A DNA stretch of 64,000 nucleotides from CG2-30-46-19 sp034414555 (GCA_034414555.1 DAOUMA010000020.1:62001-126000); one strand, 5' to 3'; numbered from the stretch's first letter, positions 1 to 8,300 are shown. Notes: generated by a model not told the origin, from the sequence alone. Program-made: numbers and translations.

Positions 1-179
1 CTCAAGCAGCTCTCTATATTTGCTTTCTCGTTTCTTGCCGGAATAAGCACAGAGACAAGAGGAGCTGGCTCAGGTAGCTTCTTGCTATCTCTGCTTGGCC
101 TCTTGAGAACTCTCAAATTGAGCACAAGATTTAGCGCGAAGACGAGCAAACCGACGGTTATAATTACCTGGTATGCCAT
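1..179 (-). CDS. Glycosyltransferase family 2, N-terminal part (cut by window edge)
   Basis: The reading frame starts at ATG (177-179) on the minus strand and runs off the left edge, so only about 59 residues are visible. It opens with a hydrophobic stretch of about 20 residues (ITVGLLVFALNLVLNL), a likely membrane anchor, followed by a charged linker and then VSVLIPARNE, the first beta strand and nucleotide-binding start of family 2 glycosyltransferases. Family members transfer sugars from nucleotide or dolichol-type donors to lipids or polysaccharides at the membrane. The start lies 33 bases past the end of plsY on the same strand, so the two are probably co-transcribed in an envelope-lipid unit. 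The acceptor cannot be predicted from this fragment. Confidence 0.8.
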   Translation of the reverse strand, partial: MAYQVIITVGLLVFALNLVLNLRVLKRPSRDSKKLPEPAPLVSVLIPARNEKANIESCL

Positions 180-212
180 GTTCTTATTCCCATTATTGCT
201 AACTTAGGTCCT

Positions 213-827
213 CTATCTTCTTGACTGAAGCCAGCCGATAAGTCTCACTTTACATCTGGGAATAGCCTTCAGCTCGTTATGATGCTTTGCTGCTAATATT
301 ACAACCACGCTTAGCATGAATAACGATTCCCAGTAGCTTGCCCCGGTAATTGCCAAATAGACCAGTGAGCCTGTTGGGCCGAGCATTACCGTCCAGGCGT
401 CAGTTTCTATAAAAAGAAAGCCTAACAACATAAAGGCAGCAAACGTAATAAGCATCTCGTGGTGAGGCAGCGCCAGCAGCACACCAAAGGTAATGGCTAC
501 CGACTTGCCACCTCTAAAGCGAAGCAGCGGCGAGAAGGCGCTCCCTAATATCGCACTCACTGCCACTATCATAACTGTTACTTCAGGTAACCCGAAGAAC
601 GAGTATGCCAGGGCTACAAAAGGTATACCTTTCGCTACGTCCAGAATTAAGGCAAGGCACCCCGCTTTGCGTCCCCCAGCTCGGAAGACATTGACCGTCC
701 CTGGATTGCCGTCTCCGTAATCCCTTATGTCTTTGCCCAGGAGCCAGCGCCCGATCCATAACGAAAAGGGACAAGCACCCAGGCAAAAAGCGCACACAGC
801 CAGCGATATCGAATAAAGCCCTTCCAT
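213..827 (-). CDS. plsY: Glycerol-3-phosphate acyltransferase PlsY (copy 1)
   Basis: A 204-residue polytopic membrane protein of the usual PlsY length. PlsY transfers an acyl group from acyl phosphate to glycerol 3-phosphate, the first step of phosphatidic acid synthesis. Visible family motifs are the N-terminal CPFSLWIGR, the glycine/asparagine loop DYGDGNPGTVNVFRAGG near residue 37, the RFRGGKSVA loop near residue 103 (GGKGVAT in most members, so Ser replaces Gly) and the C-terminal KHHNE segment. A second, diverged copy lies at 39417-40034. The gene precedes a glycosyltransferase on the same strand. An ATG start fits; a strong hairpin lies 28-58 bases upstream. Confidence 0.93.
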   Translation of the reverse strand: MEGLYSISLAVCAFCLGACPFSLWIGRWLLGKDIRDYGDGNPGTVNVFRAGGRKAGCLALILDVAKGIPFVALAYSFFGLPEVTVMIVAVSAILGSAFSPLLRFRGGKSVAITFGVLLALPHHEMLITFAAFMLLGFLFIETDAWTVMLGPTGSLVYLAITGASYWESLFMLSVVVILAAKHHNELKAIPRCKVRLIGWLQSRR

Positions 828-854
828 TGTACTGATGCTTAGAGCTACGTTAGC

Positions 855-885
855 ATCTTATACCTCGCTCTGCGAGGTATAAGAT
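855..885. other. Perfect 14-bp inverted repeat with 3-base loop
   Basis: ATCTTATACCTCGC (855-868) is followed by a three-base spacer and its exact complement (872-885). It sits upstream of plsY on the minus strand. No T-run follows on the plsY side, so it is not a textbook terminator. It could be an RNA hairpin in the plsY leader, a regulator site or a small mobile palindrome. Confidence 0.6.
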
Positions 886-925
886 ACACCATAGCCTGGT
901 TGAGGTCAAGACTACAAAGATATTA

Positions 926-1021
926 GAGAGTGTTTACTGACCTCACCCCCTTTATCCCCCTCTCCTTCAAAGGAGAGGGGGAAGAGATTTACAGAGAGGG
1001 GTTTCCCCCCTCTCTTACCTA
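926..1021 (-). repeat. MITE-like palindromic repeat, partial copy A
   Basis: This stretch begins GAGAGTGTTTACTGACCTCA and contains the nested hairpins CCCCCTCTCCTT/AAGGAGAGGGGG and AGAGAGGGG/CCCCTCTCT. It matches, in reverse orientation, the right-hand two thirds of the complete copy at 59454-59607 and the copy at 26782-26934. It ends abruptly at CTTACCTA, so it lacks the other terminal inverted repeat. It lies between plsY and arsM and carries no open frame. Confidence 0.85.
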
Positions 1022-1267
1022 AACCATCTGCCTTGTCGGGCGAAGCAGGGAGAAAAACAAAAAATTTTTCTGCATGACAGTCCTAAACCGGTATCAAAAG
1101 CTGTCTTTCCAGAAGTTCCCATTCCCCTTACTTGTTTGCGGATAGAGGAAGTTCGCCAATAGGCGAATTTGGCGAAATCTTTGTTTTCCCTTTTGTCGGC
1201 TGTTAAGTGACCGGATGGCGCAAGGTAAAGCACGAAGTACCACAGAGTTGCCAGAAGCCCGCTCCCT
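1022..1267. other. Intergenic stretch without recognised features
   Basis: Between repeat copy A and the end of arsM I see no supported gene, RNA or clear terminator. A 72-codon minus-strand frame covers part of it and of the repeat but has no recognisable domain and probably is not translated. Confidence 0.5.
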
Positions 1268-2107
1268 CTAAAGCGTCTTACTGGGTTTTACCCCGTAGAT
1301 TTTTATGCTTATGACCGAATCTGCAACCTCTTTTACTTTTTCAGGCGGTATTGTTAAATTCTTAATTACAGCCTTTGCAGTTGGATCATTAGCGATACAC
1401 TCAATGGGGAAAGATGTCTCTTCTGCTATCCTGACTTCCTGAAAACCAGCCTCTCTTATCGCTTCTATGTAATCGTCCTTTAGTATCGCACCTGAAAGAC
1501 AGCCGATATAGGCCTCGATAGAGTCTTTTATGAAATCGGGGAGTTCTTTCAGCAAGACAATGTCCGACACCATTATCCGTCCATTAGGTTTTAGAACCCT
1601 GAATGCCTCTTTAAAGACCTTTCTCTTGTCAGGTGAGAGATTAATGACACAGTTAGAGATGACCACATCAACAGAATTATCGGCAACTGGTAGATTTTCA
1701 ATCTCTCCCAGTCTGAACTCTACATTTCCGTAGTTACCCTCCTTGGCGTTGTTTCTTGCCTTCTCAGTCATCTCTGGTGTCATATCTACGCCGATAACTC
1801 TTCCATTCTTACCAACTTTATTACCAGCGAGAAAACAATCGAATCCTGCGCCTGAACCAAGATCCAGAACGGTCTCACCTTCTCTCAAAGAAGCAAGAGC
1901 AACAGGGTTCCCACAACCAAGCCCCAGATTTGCGCCTTCAGGAACCGCTTTAAGTTCTTCTTCTGTGTATCCTATGCTTTTACTAATATCCTGCGCTAAA
2001 TCAGTACTTGCACAGCATGAATTTGTAGGAACACAGCAGGAACTATCCTGTTTAGCTATTCTGGCATAGCCTTCTCTAACGACTTTCTTTATTTCCTCTT
2101 TCCTCAT
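1268..2107 (-). CDS. arsM: Arsenite S-adenosylmethionine methyltransferase ArsM
   Basis: This protein (279 residues from the chosen ATG) is a class I SAM-dependent methyltransferase. ArsM methylates arsenite to mono-, di- and trimethyl arsenicals in the cytoplasm. The SAM-binding loop VLDLGSGAGFD is near residue 80, followed by VIGVDMTPEM. The three cysteines that bind As(III) in the family are present: GCGNP (about residue 65), NCVINLSPDK (about 153) and GCLSGA (about 203). There is also an N-terminal Cys-rich segment with two CC pairs. ATG at 2105-2107 is preferred over an upstream TTG because GGAGG (2116-2120) sits nine bases before it. No arsR operator was recognised. An ArsA-type ATPase at 37840-39018 is not linked. 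Confidence 0.93.
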   Translation of the reverse strand: MRKEEIKKVVREGYARIAKQDSSCCVPTNSCCASTDLAQDISKSIGYTEEELKAVPEGANLGLGCGNPVALASLREGETVLDLGSGAGFDCFLAGNKVGKNGRVIGVDMTPEMTEKARNNAKEGNYGNVEFRLGEIENLPVADNSVDVVISNCVINLSPDKRKVFKEAFRVLKPNGRIMVSDIVLLKELPDFIKDSIEAYIGCLSGAILKDDYIEAIREAGFQEVRIAEETSFPIECIANDPTAKAVIKNLTIPPEKVKEVADSVISIKIYGVKPSKTL

Positions 2108-2135
2108 TTTCAATGACCTCCAAAATATTGGCTAA

Positions 2136-2209
2136 TCGGGGCGAGAGGACTTGAACCTCCGACCTCAGCGTCCCGAACGCTGCGCGCTACCACACTGCGC
2201 TACGCCCCG
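2136..2209 (-). tRNA. tRNA-Pro (anticodon CGG)
   Basis: The minus strand folds as a full cloverleaf: acceptor CGGGGCG/CGCCCCG, D-arm GCGC/GCGC, anticodon stem CAGCG/CGCTG with loop TTCGGGA (anticodon CGG), and T-arm GGAGG-TTCAAGT-CCTCT. The discriminator base is A and CCA is not encoded. It is 74 nt long and lies just upstream of arsM on the same strand. Confidence 0.95.
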
Positions 2210-2249
2210 TTGTCTGGTTTATTATAAGGTGGTTTAATTACCAGAGCAA

Positions 2250-3443
2250 ATGAAATATTGCGTTGTGATAATCGATGGCGCAGCAGGTTGGTCTCTGCCC
2301 CAACGTGGCGAGAAGACTTGCCTGGAGCTAGCAAAAACTCCCAACCTGGATGCTATGGCTGAGGAAGCTACCATTGGGCTTGTTCACACCGTCCCGCCGG
2401 GGATGGAGCCCAGCAGCGCCTGTGCCTGTATGTCGCTGCTTGGTTATGACCCCAAGGTGTATTATCGGGGCAGAAGCGGCATCGAAGCGAAAAGTATGGG
2501 CATTCCTATTGAAGAAGGCGAGGTTGTTTTTCGGTGCAATCTGGTTGCTGTGCGTGATGGGAAGATGTGGAGCTACAGCTCGGGGCATATCAGCACCGAT
2601 GAAGCAAAACAGCTTATCGCCAGCTTAAATGAAAATCTTGGCAGCGATGAGGTTCATTTTTATCTCGGCGTCAGCTATCGGCATATATGTAAGATAAGAG
2701 GGCATAAGGATACTCTTTCGGCTGCCTGCACTCCTCCGCATGATATTCCTGATAAGCCTATTGCTGGATTTATTCCTAGCGGCGCTGGGAACGACTTCCT
2801 GCGAGACCTTATGGAGAAGTCAAAGTCCGTGCTCGAAGGGCATCCGGTAAATATAGCACGGAGGTCTCGGGGTGATATACCAGCTACGATGATATGGCTT
2901 TTCTGGGGCAGTAGAAGAATACCTGATATGCCTCCTTTCAAGAAAGTTTATGGTCTTGATGCCGCTCTCACCTCGGGCGTTGACCTTCTACGGGGATTAG
3001 CTGGAATGGTGGAAATGGAGGTATTAAACATTCCTGGTGTGACCGATGGATTGAATAATGACTATGCTGCCCAGGCAAGAGGAGCTTTAGAAGCACTTAA
3101 AGAACACGACCTCGTGGTTATTCATGTTGAGGCGCCTGATGAAGCTGCTCATGGTGGCGCTATTGATGATAAGATAGATGCTATCCGGAAGGTGGATGAA
3201 GAAATTGTCAGCCGAATTCGCAAATATGGCAAGGATGCTATTCGTGTTTTAATTATGCCTGACCATGCTACGCCAATTAAGATTAAAACTCATACTGATG
3301 AGCCAGTTCCATTTATGCTCTGGGGCAAGGGATTTGAGGCTAACGGGGCAAAGAGATTCACCGAGGCTGAGGCTAAAGGCACAGGCTTTTTCATCGACGA
3401 AGGGTATAATATTATGGGCAGGCTTGTAAGCAAGGAAATATAA
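2250..3443 (+). CDS. AP-superfamily phosphoglycerate mutase-like protein, probable homoserine kinase
   Basis: This 397-residue protein belongs to the archaeal-type cofactor-independent phosphoglycerate mutase branch of the alkaline phosphatase superfamily. It has the metal-binding start IIDGAAGW (Asp near residue 9), the nucleophile region PPGMEPSSACACMSLLGYDP (catalytic Ser near residue 60), and C-terminal metal ligands in VIHVEAPDEAAHGG and MPDHATP. A subfamily of these proteins is proposed to act as homoserine kinase where ThrB is missing. Here the stop codon is two bases before lysC, the first enzyme of the threonine/lysine pathway, which favours that role over glycolysis. Both readings remain open from sequence alone. 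Confidence 0.85.
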   Translation: MKYCVVIIDGAAGWSLPQRGEKTCLELAKTPNLDAMAEEATIGLVHTVPPGMEPSSACACMSLLGYDPKVYYRGRSGIEAKSMGIPIEEGEVVFRCNLVAVRDGKMWSYSSGHISTDEAKQLIASLNENLGSDEVHFYLGVSYRHICKIRGHKDTLSAACTPPHDIPDKPIAGFIPSGAGNDFLRDLMEKSKSVLEGHPVNIARRSRGDIPATMIWLFWGSRRIPDMPPFKKVYGLDAALTSGVDLLRGLAGMVEMEVLNIPGVTDGLNNDYAAQARGALEALKEHDLVVIHVEAPDEAAHGGAIDDKIDAIRKVDEEIVSRIRKYGKDAIRVLIMPDHATPIKIKTHTDEPVPFMLWGKGFEANGAKRFTEAEAKGTGFFIDEGYNIMGRLVSKEI

Positions 3444-3445
3444 AA

Positions 3446-4663
3446 ATGGCACTAATAGTTCAGAAGTATGGTGGTAGCTCGGTTGCCAATGGGGAGAGAA
3501 TTAAGAACGTAGCGCGTCGGATAGCCAAAATTAAGGATGAGGGGAATGAGGTAGTAGTTGTTGTCTCGGCGATGGGGGATACCACTGACGAGTTGGTTAA
3601 CTTGGCTCACCAGGTCAGCGAGCAGCCCAGCGATAGAGAGCTTGATTTGTTGCTTTCCACCGGTGAGGTAGTGTCCAGCACCCTTCTGGCAATGGCTCTG
3701 GATAGGTTGGGTTATAAAGCGGTCAGCCTTAGCGGTGTTCAAGCAGGCATTCAGACTGATTCTAGTTATAGCAGAGCTCGGATTCTTCGCGTCGACCCTA
3801 AGCGAATTGCTGATGAGTTGGGAAAAGGGAATGTCGTCATCGTGGCTGGCTTCCAGGGCATGACTCAAGATATGGATATTACCACTCTGGGTCGAGGTGG
3901 TTCTGATACTACGGCGGTTGCCTTAGCTGCCAGCCTGGGGGCTGAGATATGTCAGATTTATACCGATGTTGAAGGGGTCTATACCGCTGACCCTCATCTT
4001 GTGCCTGAGGCAACTAAATTAAAGGAAGTCGGCTATGAGGAGATGCTGGAGCTAGCCAGCTATGGAGCAAAGGTAATACATCCCAGGGCAGTAGAACTGG
4101 GTGAGCTATACGATGTACCCATTTTGGTAGCTTCAAGCTTCAGTGATAGCATTGGTACATTTATTTGTAAGGAGGCTTCCATGGAAGTGAGAAATAAAGT
4201 AAGAGGTATTGCGCATGATACCAATGTGGCTAAGATAACTGTCATTGGCGTGCCTGACAAACCCGGTGTCGCCATGAGTATCTTTGAACCCCTAGCCAAA
4301 GCAAACATAAGTGTGGATACTATTGTGCAAAATGCCAGTGTCCAAAATATTACTGACCTTACCTTCACGGTGGCTCAAACTGATTTGAACAAGGCAATGT
4401 CTATTGTTGAACCAGTGGCGAAGTTTTTCGGTGCGAAGCAATGCATTGCTGACGCCACCTCGGCTAAGGTTAGTATTGTAGGTACCGGCATGCAAAACAC
4501 GCCGGGCTATGCTGCCAGGATGTTCCGTACGCTTTATGCCGAAGGCATCAATATCCAGTTAATCACAACTTCGGAGATAAGAATAACCTGTATCATCTCC
4601 GAGGATAGAGTTAAGGATGCTGTCCAGGCTTTGCATAGAGCTTTTGAGCTTGAAAAAGAATAG
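3446..4663 (+). CDS. lysC: Aspartate kinase
   Basis: A 405-residue aspartokinase that phosphorylates aspartate, the entry step for lysine, threonine and methionine. The amino acid kinase domain opens with VQKYGGSSVA and contains LSTGEVVSS, the glycine-rich TTLGRGGSDTTAVALAA and VYTADPHLVP. Two ACT domains follow from about residue 265 (ITVIGVPDKPGVA and VSIVGTGMQNTPGYAARMF), the usual site of feedback inhibition by lysine or threonine. Length and arrangement match the class with a regulatory C-terminus. It starts two bases after the probable homoserine kinase, so the pair is translated as one unit. lysA lies elsewhere in the window (19812-21137). Confidence 0.97.
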   Translation: MALIVQKYGGSSVANGERIKNVARRIAKIKDEGNEVVVVVSAMGDTTDELVNLAHQVSEQPSDRELDLLLSTGEVVSSTLLAMALDRLGYKAVSLSGVQAGIQTDSSYSRARILRVDPKRIADELGKGNVVIVAGFQGMTQDMDITTLGRGGSDTTAVALAASLGAEICQIYTDVEGVYTADPHLVPEATKLKEVGYEEMLELASYGAKVIHPRAVELGELYDVPILVASSFSDSIGTFICKEASMEVRNKVRGIAHDTNVAKITVIGVPDKPGVAMSIFEPLAKANISVDTIVQNASVQNITDLTFTVAQTDLNKAMSIVEPVAKFFGAKQCIADATSAKVSIVGTGMQNTPGYAARMFRTLYAEGINIQLITTSEIRITCIISEDRVKDAVQALHRAFELEKE

Positions 4664-4727
4664 CCTCGGATTGTTTCATGAGGTATATTTACAAAGTTTT
4701 AGCTGTTCTTGGTCAGGAGGCTTGGCG

Positions 4728-5168
4728 ATGAAGAAGAATGTTAGGGACTTCATATCGAGTAAGTTTGTTAAAGTGGCAGAGGAAGACCAGCTATCGCAGG
4801 TAGTGGTTAAGACAGCCAAGGACAAGAAGACCATGCTGGCTTGCGTGTTGGACAAAGAAGGTAAACTCAAGGGGATAATAACGCCTAAAGAGCTTCTCAG
4901 GGCAGTAGAGATACGAGAATTTGGCACTATCAGACGTCCTTTTTTTGAAGGTCCAGAAATCTTACATATCTTAAGCTCAAAATATGCTAAAGATATAATG
5001 AGTCCCCCGGTAAGCGTAAAGCCAGAAGATAGCGTAGATAAGGCAATCGACGTAATGCTGGATAAAGGGTTCTACGAAGTTCCCGTGGTTGATGAACAAG
5101 AAAGAATGCTCGGGGTGATAAATTATTTCAGCATAATCACCAGTTCAGTGGAGTATTTCAAGCCATAA
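4728..5168 (+). CDS. Two-CBS-domain protein
   Basis: A 146-residue protein made of two CBS domains: one from about residue 5 (KFVKVAEEDQLSQVV ... GIITPKELLRAV) and one from about residue 82 (AKDIMSPPVSVKPEDSVDKA ... GVINYFSIITS). CBS pairs bind adenine nucleotides and act as regulatory sensors. The ATG at 4728 is chosen because GGAGG (4717-4721) sits just upstream; an in-frame start overlapping lysC is less likely. Its stop codon directly abuts the GTG of the antiporter gene, so a role in gating or sensing for that antiporter is a reasonable inference. Confidence 0.88.
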   Translation: MKKNVRDFISSKFVKVAEEDQLSQVVVKTAKDKKTMLACVLDKEGKLKGIITPKELLRAVEIREFGTIRRPFFEGPEILHILSSKYAKDIMSPPVSVKPEDSVDKAIDVMLDKGFYEVPVVDEQERMLGVINYFSIITSSVEYFKP

Positions 5169-6458
5169 GTGGAAGCTGTATATTTCAAGTTTATACTGAG
5201 TCTGGGCTTAGTTCTAATATTTGCCAGGATATTTGGAGAGCTTTTCGAGCGTTATTTCGACCAGCCAGCCGTTCTTGGAGAGCTAGTAGCTGGCATCATT
5301 ATTTCGCCGTTCCTTTTAGGAGGGCTCATTTTCCATGACCCTATAATTCTGAACTTCGCCACAGTTCACAACCCATTCGGGCTTCAAGGGGATTTTGACA
5401 TAATGTACATCATAGCTACTATCGCTGTTGTTATCCTACTCTTCCAGGCTGGGGTGGAAACTGATATTCGCTCGTTTCTCAAACAAGCTCCCACTGGCTT
5501 CGCAGTTGCTTTTGGTGGTGTTATCTTGCCCTTTATTGGCGGTTATTTCGTCACCAAGGCACTCTATCCTGACCTTGGCAGTGGCGACTGGTTATTTATG
5601 GGAGCAGTGCTCACCGCCACCAGCATTGGAGTCACGGTAAGGATATTGATGGACATGGGCAGGTTAAATACTCCGGAGGGGACCACCATCCTGGTGGCTG
5701 CTGTGGTTGACGATATAATCGGACTGATCATTTTATCCATAGTCATCGACCTGTTTAAAACAGGGGAGTTTAAGATTCTTGAGGCGGTAAGAATTGGTGC
5801 TATTGGATTTGCAGTATGGTTTGCGTTAATTGCGATTGGAATCAAGCTCAATAAGTATATCTCCAGGTTCCTGCTAAATCCGTTTAAAAGCTCGGGGACA
5901 GCGCCTATAGTTGCGCTCATTATTGGTTTTCTTGTGGCATATCTGGTCACACTGGTTGGTTTACACCCGGTAGTGGGAGCTTATGTGGCGGGATTAATGT
6001 TCAGCGCTTGTCAAGAAAAAGAAGAGATAGTGGAGAAGGGGAGACCAATAATGCTTTTTGCTGCGCCTTTCTTCTTTGCCTATCTGGGGATGATGGTTAA
6101 TTTGAGGCTCTTTGGTGCTCCGGGGGCAGCAATACTAGCTGTTCTATTAATAGTAGTAGCTATAGTAGGGAAATTGATAGGTTGCTATATACCAGCGCGG
6201 TTCGCGGGCAAGCTTTCTCACAATAGTGGCATGATAGTAGGAGTGGGCATGGTACCTAGAGCTGAGGTAGGTCTTATTGTTGCTGCCGCGGGATATATAG
6301 CTGGAGCGATAAGCTTGGGGTCGTATGGGGCAGCGGTAGCTGTGAGCGTAGTAACTACACTGGTAACACCGGCAATGCTCAAGCCTTTCTTTAAGAGGCA
6401 GTTAGCGCAAGTATCCGAGCCAGTGTCTGGTGATTCTAACTCTAGTAATAGTGCTTAA
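5169..6458 (+). CDS. CPA2-family cation/proton antiporter
   Basis: A 429-residue integral membrane protein with about 12 hydrophobic segments and the Na+/H+ exchanger fold. The motif VLGELVAGIIISPFLLGG is near the N-terminus, VVDDIIGLIILSI carries the paired acidic residues of the ion-binding site (near residue 180), and MVPRAEVGLIVAAAGYI lies near the C-terminus. It lacks a C-terminal RCK/TrkA domain. Translation starts at GTG immediately after the stop of the CBS-domain gene, which may supply the missing regulatory domain in trans. Sodium or potassium as substrate cannot be told apart here. Confidence 0.93.
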   Translation: MEAVYFKFILSLGLVLIFARIFGELFERYFDQPAVLGELVAGIIISPFLLGGLIFHDPIILNFATVHNPFGLQGDFDIMYIIATIAVVILLFQAGVETDIRSFLKQAPTGFAVAFGGVILPFIGGYFVTKALYPDLGSGDWLFMGAVLTATSIGVTVRILMDMGRLNTPEGTTILVAAVVDDIIGLIILSIVIDLFKTGEFKILEAVRIGAIGFAVWFALIAIGIKLNKYISRFLLNPFKSSGTAPIVALIIGFLVAYLVTLVGLHPVVGAYVAGLMFSACQEKEEIVEKGRPIMLFAAPFFFAYLGMMVNLRLFGAPGAAILAVLLIVVAIVGKLIGCYIPARFAGKLSHNSGMIVGVGMVPRAEVGLIVAAAGYIAGAISLGSYGAAVAVSVVTTLVTPAMLKPFFKRQLAQVSEPVSGDSNSSNSA

Positions 6459-6463
6459 TCTGG

Positions 6464-6724
6464 TTACTCGTCTTTTATTCCGTGGTCGCGGAGATAGTCA
6501 ATAGCGTCCTGAACAGTCTTTATATTTTCGGCATCTTCATCGGGTATTTCCAGCCTCATTTCAGTAGTGCTGAATTCCTCCTCTATAGCGGTAATAAGCT
6601 CGATTAAATCCAAGGAGTCGGCATTCAAATCCTCTGCGAAAGAAACTTCCGGGGTTACTTCACTTTCTTCAACCCCTAATTGCTCTACAATGATTTCCTT
6701 TAATTTTTCAAAGATAGTTGCCAT
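6464..6724 (-). CDS. acpP: Acyl carrier protein
   Basis: An 86-residue acidic four-helix protein that carries growing acyl chains on 4'-phosphopantetheine during fatty acid synthesis. The modification site is the serine in DLNADSLDLIELI (about residue 38). The ATG at 6722-6724 is chosen over a longer frame because a perfect GGAGGG lies just upstream (6728-6733) and the protein then begins at the usual helix 1. The start overlaps the end of nusB by 17 bases. The gene converges with the CPA2 antiporter gene, leaving only five bases between the stop codons. Confidence 0.97.
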   Translation of the reverse strand: MATIFEKLKEIIVEQLGVEESEVTPEVSFAEDLNADSLDLIELITAIEEEFSTTEMRLEIPDEDAENIKTVQDAIDYLRDHGIKDE

Positions 6725-7160
6725 TTTCCCTCCTTTGGTCACTAGGATTTGTTTTGCCATATTTAGTGGCTATTGAGCCTAATACTCCGTTAATCAACCG
6801 TGGTGAGGAATCGCTGCCGAAAGTTTTGGCTAACTCTACTGCTTCGTTTATTGCCACCTTAACGGGAGTATTATTATCCATTAAAAGTTCGAAGATGGCA
6901 ATACGCAGAATATTTCTGTCGATGATAGACATTTGCGCCACGGGAAAAGATGGAGCAAAACGCCGAACAACATTATCAATCTTTGGTTTATTTTTCAAAA
7001 CATCTTGCACAAGTTCTCTAGCAAAGTTAATTGCTTCTGGAGGCAATGCCCGCTCTATTGCCAGGTGAGCCAACACCTCCTCAGCTTTATGTTCAGTACA
7101 ATCAATTTCATAAAGCGTTTGGAGAGCAGCGATTCTTGCCCTGCGCCTCAAATTGGTCAT
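6708..7160 (-). CDS. nusB: Transcription antitermination factor NusB
   Basis: A 150-residue all-helical protein of normal NusB length. NusB binds boxA RNA with NusE (S10) and supports antitermination in rRNA operons. Visible motifs are RRARIAALQTLYEID at the N-terminus, the central SIIDRNILRIAIFELL and the C-terminal PVKVAINEAVELAKTFG followed by PRLINGVLGSI. It lies six bases downstream of fabD and overlaps acpP, so it sits inside a fatty-acid synthesis operon. Confidence 0.96.
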   Translation of the reverse strand: MTNLRRRARIAALQTLYEIDCTEHKAEEVLAHLAIERALPPEAINFARELVQDVLKNKPKIDNVVRRFAPSFPVAQMSIIDRNILRIAIFELLMDNNTPVKVAINEAVELAKTFGSDSSPRLINGVLGSIATKYGKTNPSDQRRENGNYL

Positions 7161-7165
7161 GTCAT

Positions 7166-8098
7166 TCAGTCTGCCTTTAGCTGTGAAATTTCTTCGGTGG
7201 TCGATATGTTCCGCGTTCGTAGCTCGGGGTTAATCCGCCTGATTAATCCGCTTAGCACCTTTCCTGGTCCTATTTCGTAGAATGTGGTTACCTTTTCTTG
7301 AGCCATGTATTCCACGGAACGTTGCCATTGAATGCAATGGCAAAGCTGGTTCAGGAGCTCTTCCTTTATCGCGTCTACGTTATCCAGCGGCTGAGCGGTT
7401 ACATTTGCTATTATGGGAGCTGTTGGAGGATGAAATGTGGTGTTGGAGACAATCTCCCTGAATTCACCGACGGCTGGCTCCATTAGACTGGAGTGGAAAG
7501 CTCCGCTAACCCTTAGTGGGGTCTGACGTGCACCCTTCGTCCTGGCTAATTTATTAGCTTTATCCAAATTCTCTATGCCACCGCTGATTACAATTTGTCC
7601 GGGGCAGTTGATATTGGCGATGGTGCATCCACTAAGAAGACATAAATCTTCAACGTCTTCTTTGCTAGCCCCTAATATTGCTATCATTCCCCCCGGTTTC
7701 TTTTGTCCTGCTTGGTGCATCAATCTTCCTCTGTGGTGAACTAGGCGAACGGCATCAGTGATGCTGAGCACATTGGCAGCTACTAGAGCGGTATATTCTC
7801 CTAGGCTATGTCCGGCAACAAAAATGGGGGAAGGAAGATGATCATTGGCTGTTTCCTGAGCTATCTTAAGGAAGGCAATACTGGTTATCAATATAGCTGG
7901 CTGGACATTGTCTGTTCTGGTTAGTGCATCATCTGGACCTTCAAAACATAACCGAGAAAGGGGGAAGCCTAAAGCATCGTCGGCTTCCTGAAAAACCTCC
8001 CTTGCCAGGGAATAGCTATGATACAAGTCTTGCCCCATACCCACTTTCTGAGAGCCTTGGCCGGGGAAGATATAAGCTATCTTGGATAGTTCAGTCAC
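7166..8098 (-). CDS. fabD: Malonyl-CoA:ACP transacylase
   Basis: A 310-residue enzyme that moves malonyl from CoA to acyl carrier protein. The oxyanion loop FPGQGSQKVGMG is at residues 11-22, the nucleophile elbow GHSLGEYTALVAA carries the catalytic serine near residue 96, and the catalytic histidine is in GAFHSSLM near residue 200. It begins with GTG at 8098, placed so that the family N-terminus is intact. It sits between rpmF and nusB in a minus-strand operon that also contains acpP, its direct substrate protein. Confidence 0.97.
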   Translation of the reverse strand: MTELSKIAYIFPGQGSQKVGMGQDLYHSYSLAREVFQEADDALGFPLSRLCFEGPDDALTRTDNVQPAILITSIAFLKIAQETANDHLPSPIFVAGHSLGEYTALVAANVLSITDAVRLVHHRGRLMHQAGQKKPGGMIAILGASKEDVEDLCLLSGCTIANINCPGQIVISGGIENLDKANKLARTKGARQTPLRVSGAFHSSLMEPAVGEFREIVSNTTFHPPTAPIIANVTAQPLDNVDAIKEELLNQLCHCIQWQRSVEYMAQEKVTTFYEIGPGKVLSGLIRRINPELRTRNISTTEEISQLKAD

Positions 8099-8105
8099 GG
8101 GTTAG

Positions 8106-8300
8106 TTACCCTTTTCCTTTAGGTGTTTTGACTTCAATGACTTGTATATCACCATAGCTACCGCAGGTGAGGCAAACGTGATGAGCTAGCTTTGGGCTGT
8201 GACATTGTGGACAAGTGTCCAAGGTTGGCAAAGCTAACTTAATGTGGCTTCGCCGTTTACCACGGCGTGCTTTGGCATATCTCCTCTTAGGTAGAGCCAT
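8106..8300 (-). CDS. rpmF: 50S ribosomal protein L32
   Basis: A 64-residue basic protein opening MALPKRR, typical of L32, with the zinc ribbon CPQCHSPKLAHHVCLTCG (four cysteines in two CxxC knuckles). It is a structural component of the large ribosomal subunit. Its start overlaps the end of the upstream yceD gene by 14 bases, the usual yceD-rpmF pairing in bacteria, and fabD follows 7 bases later. Confidence 0.97.
   Translation of the reverse strand: MALPKRRYAKARRGKRRSHIKLALPTLDTCPQCHSPKLAHHVCLTCGSYGDIQVIEVKTPKGKG

Noticed and set aside
1015..1233. 72-codon minus-strand frame between plsY and arsM
   Set aside because: No domain, it overlaps a repeat copy, the composition is unlike neighbours and no ribosome binding site is present. 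Treated as chance.
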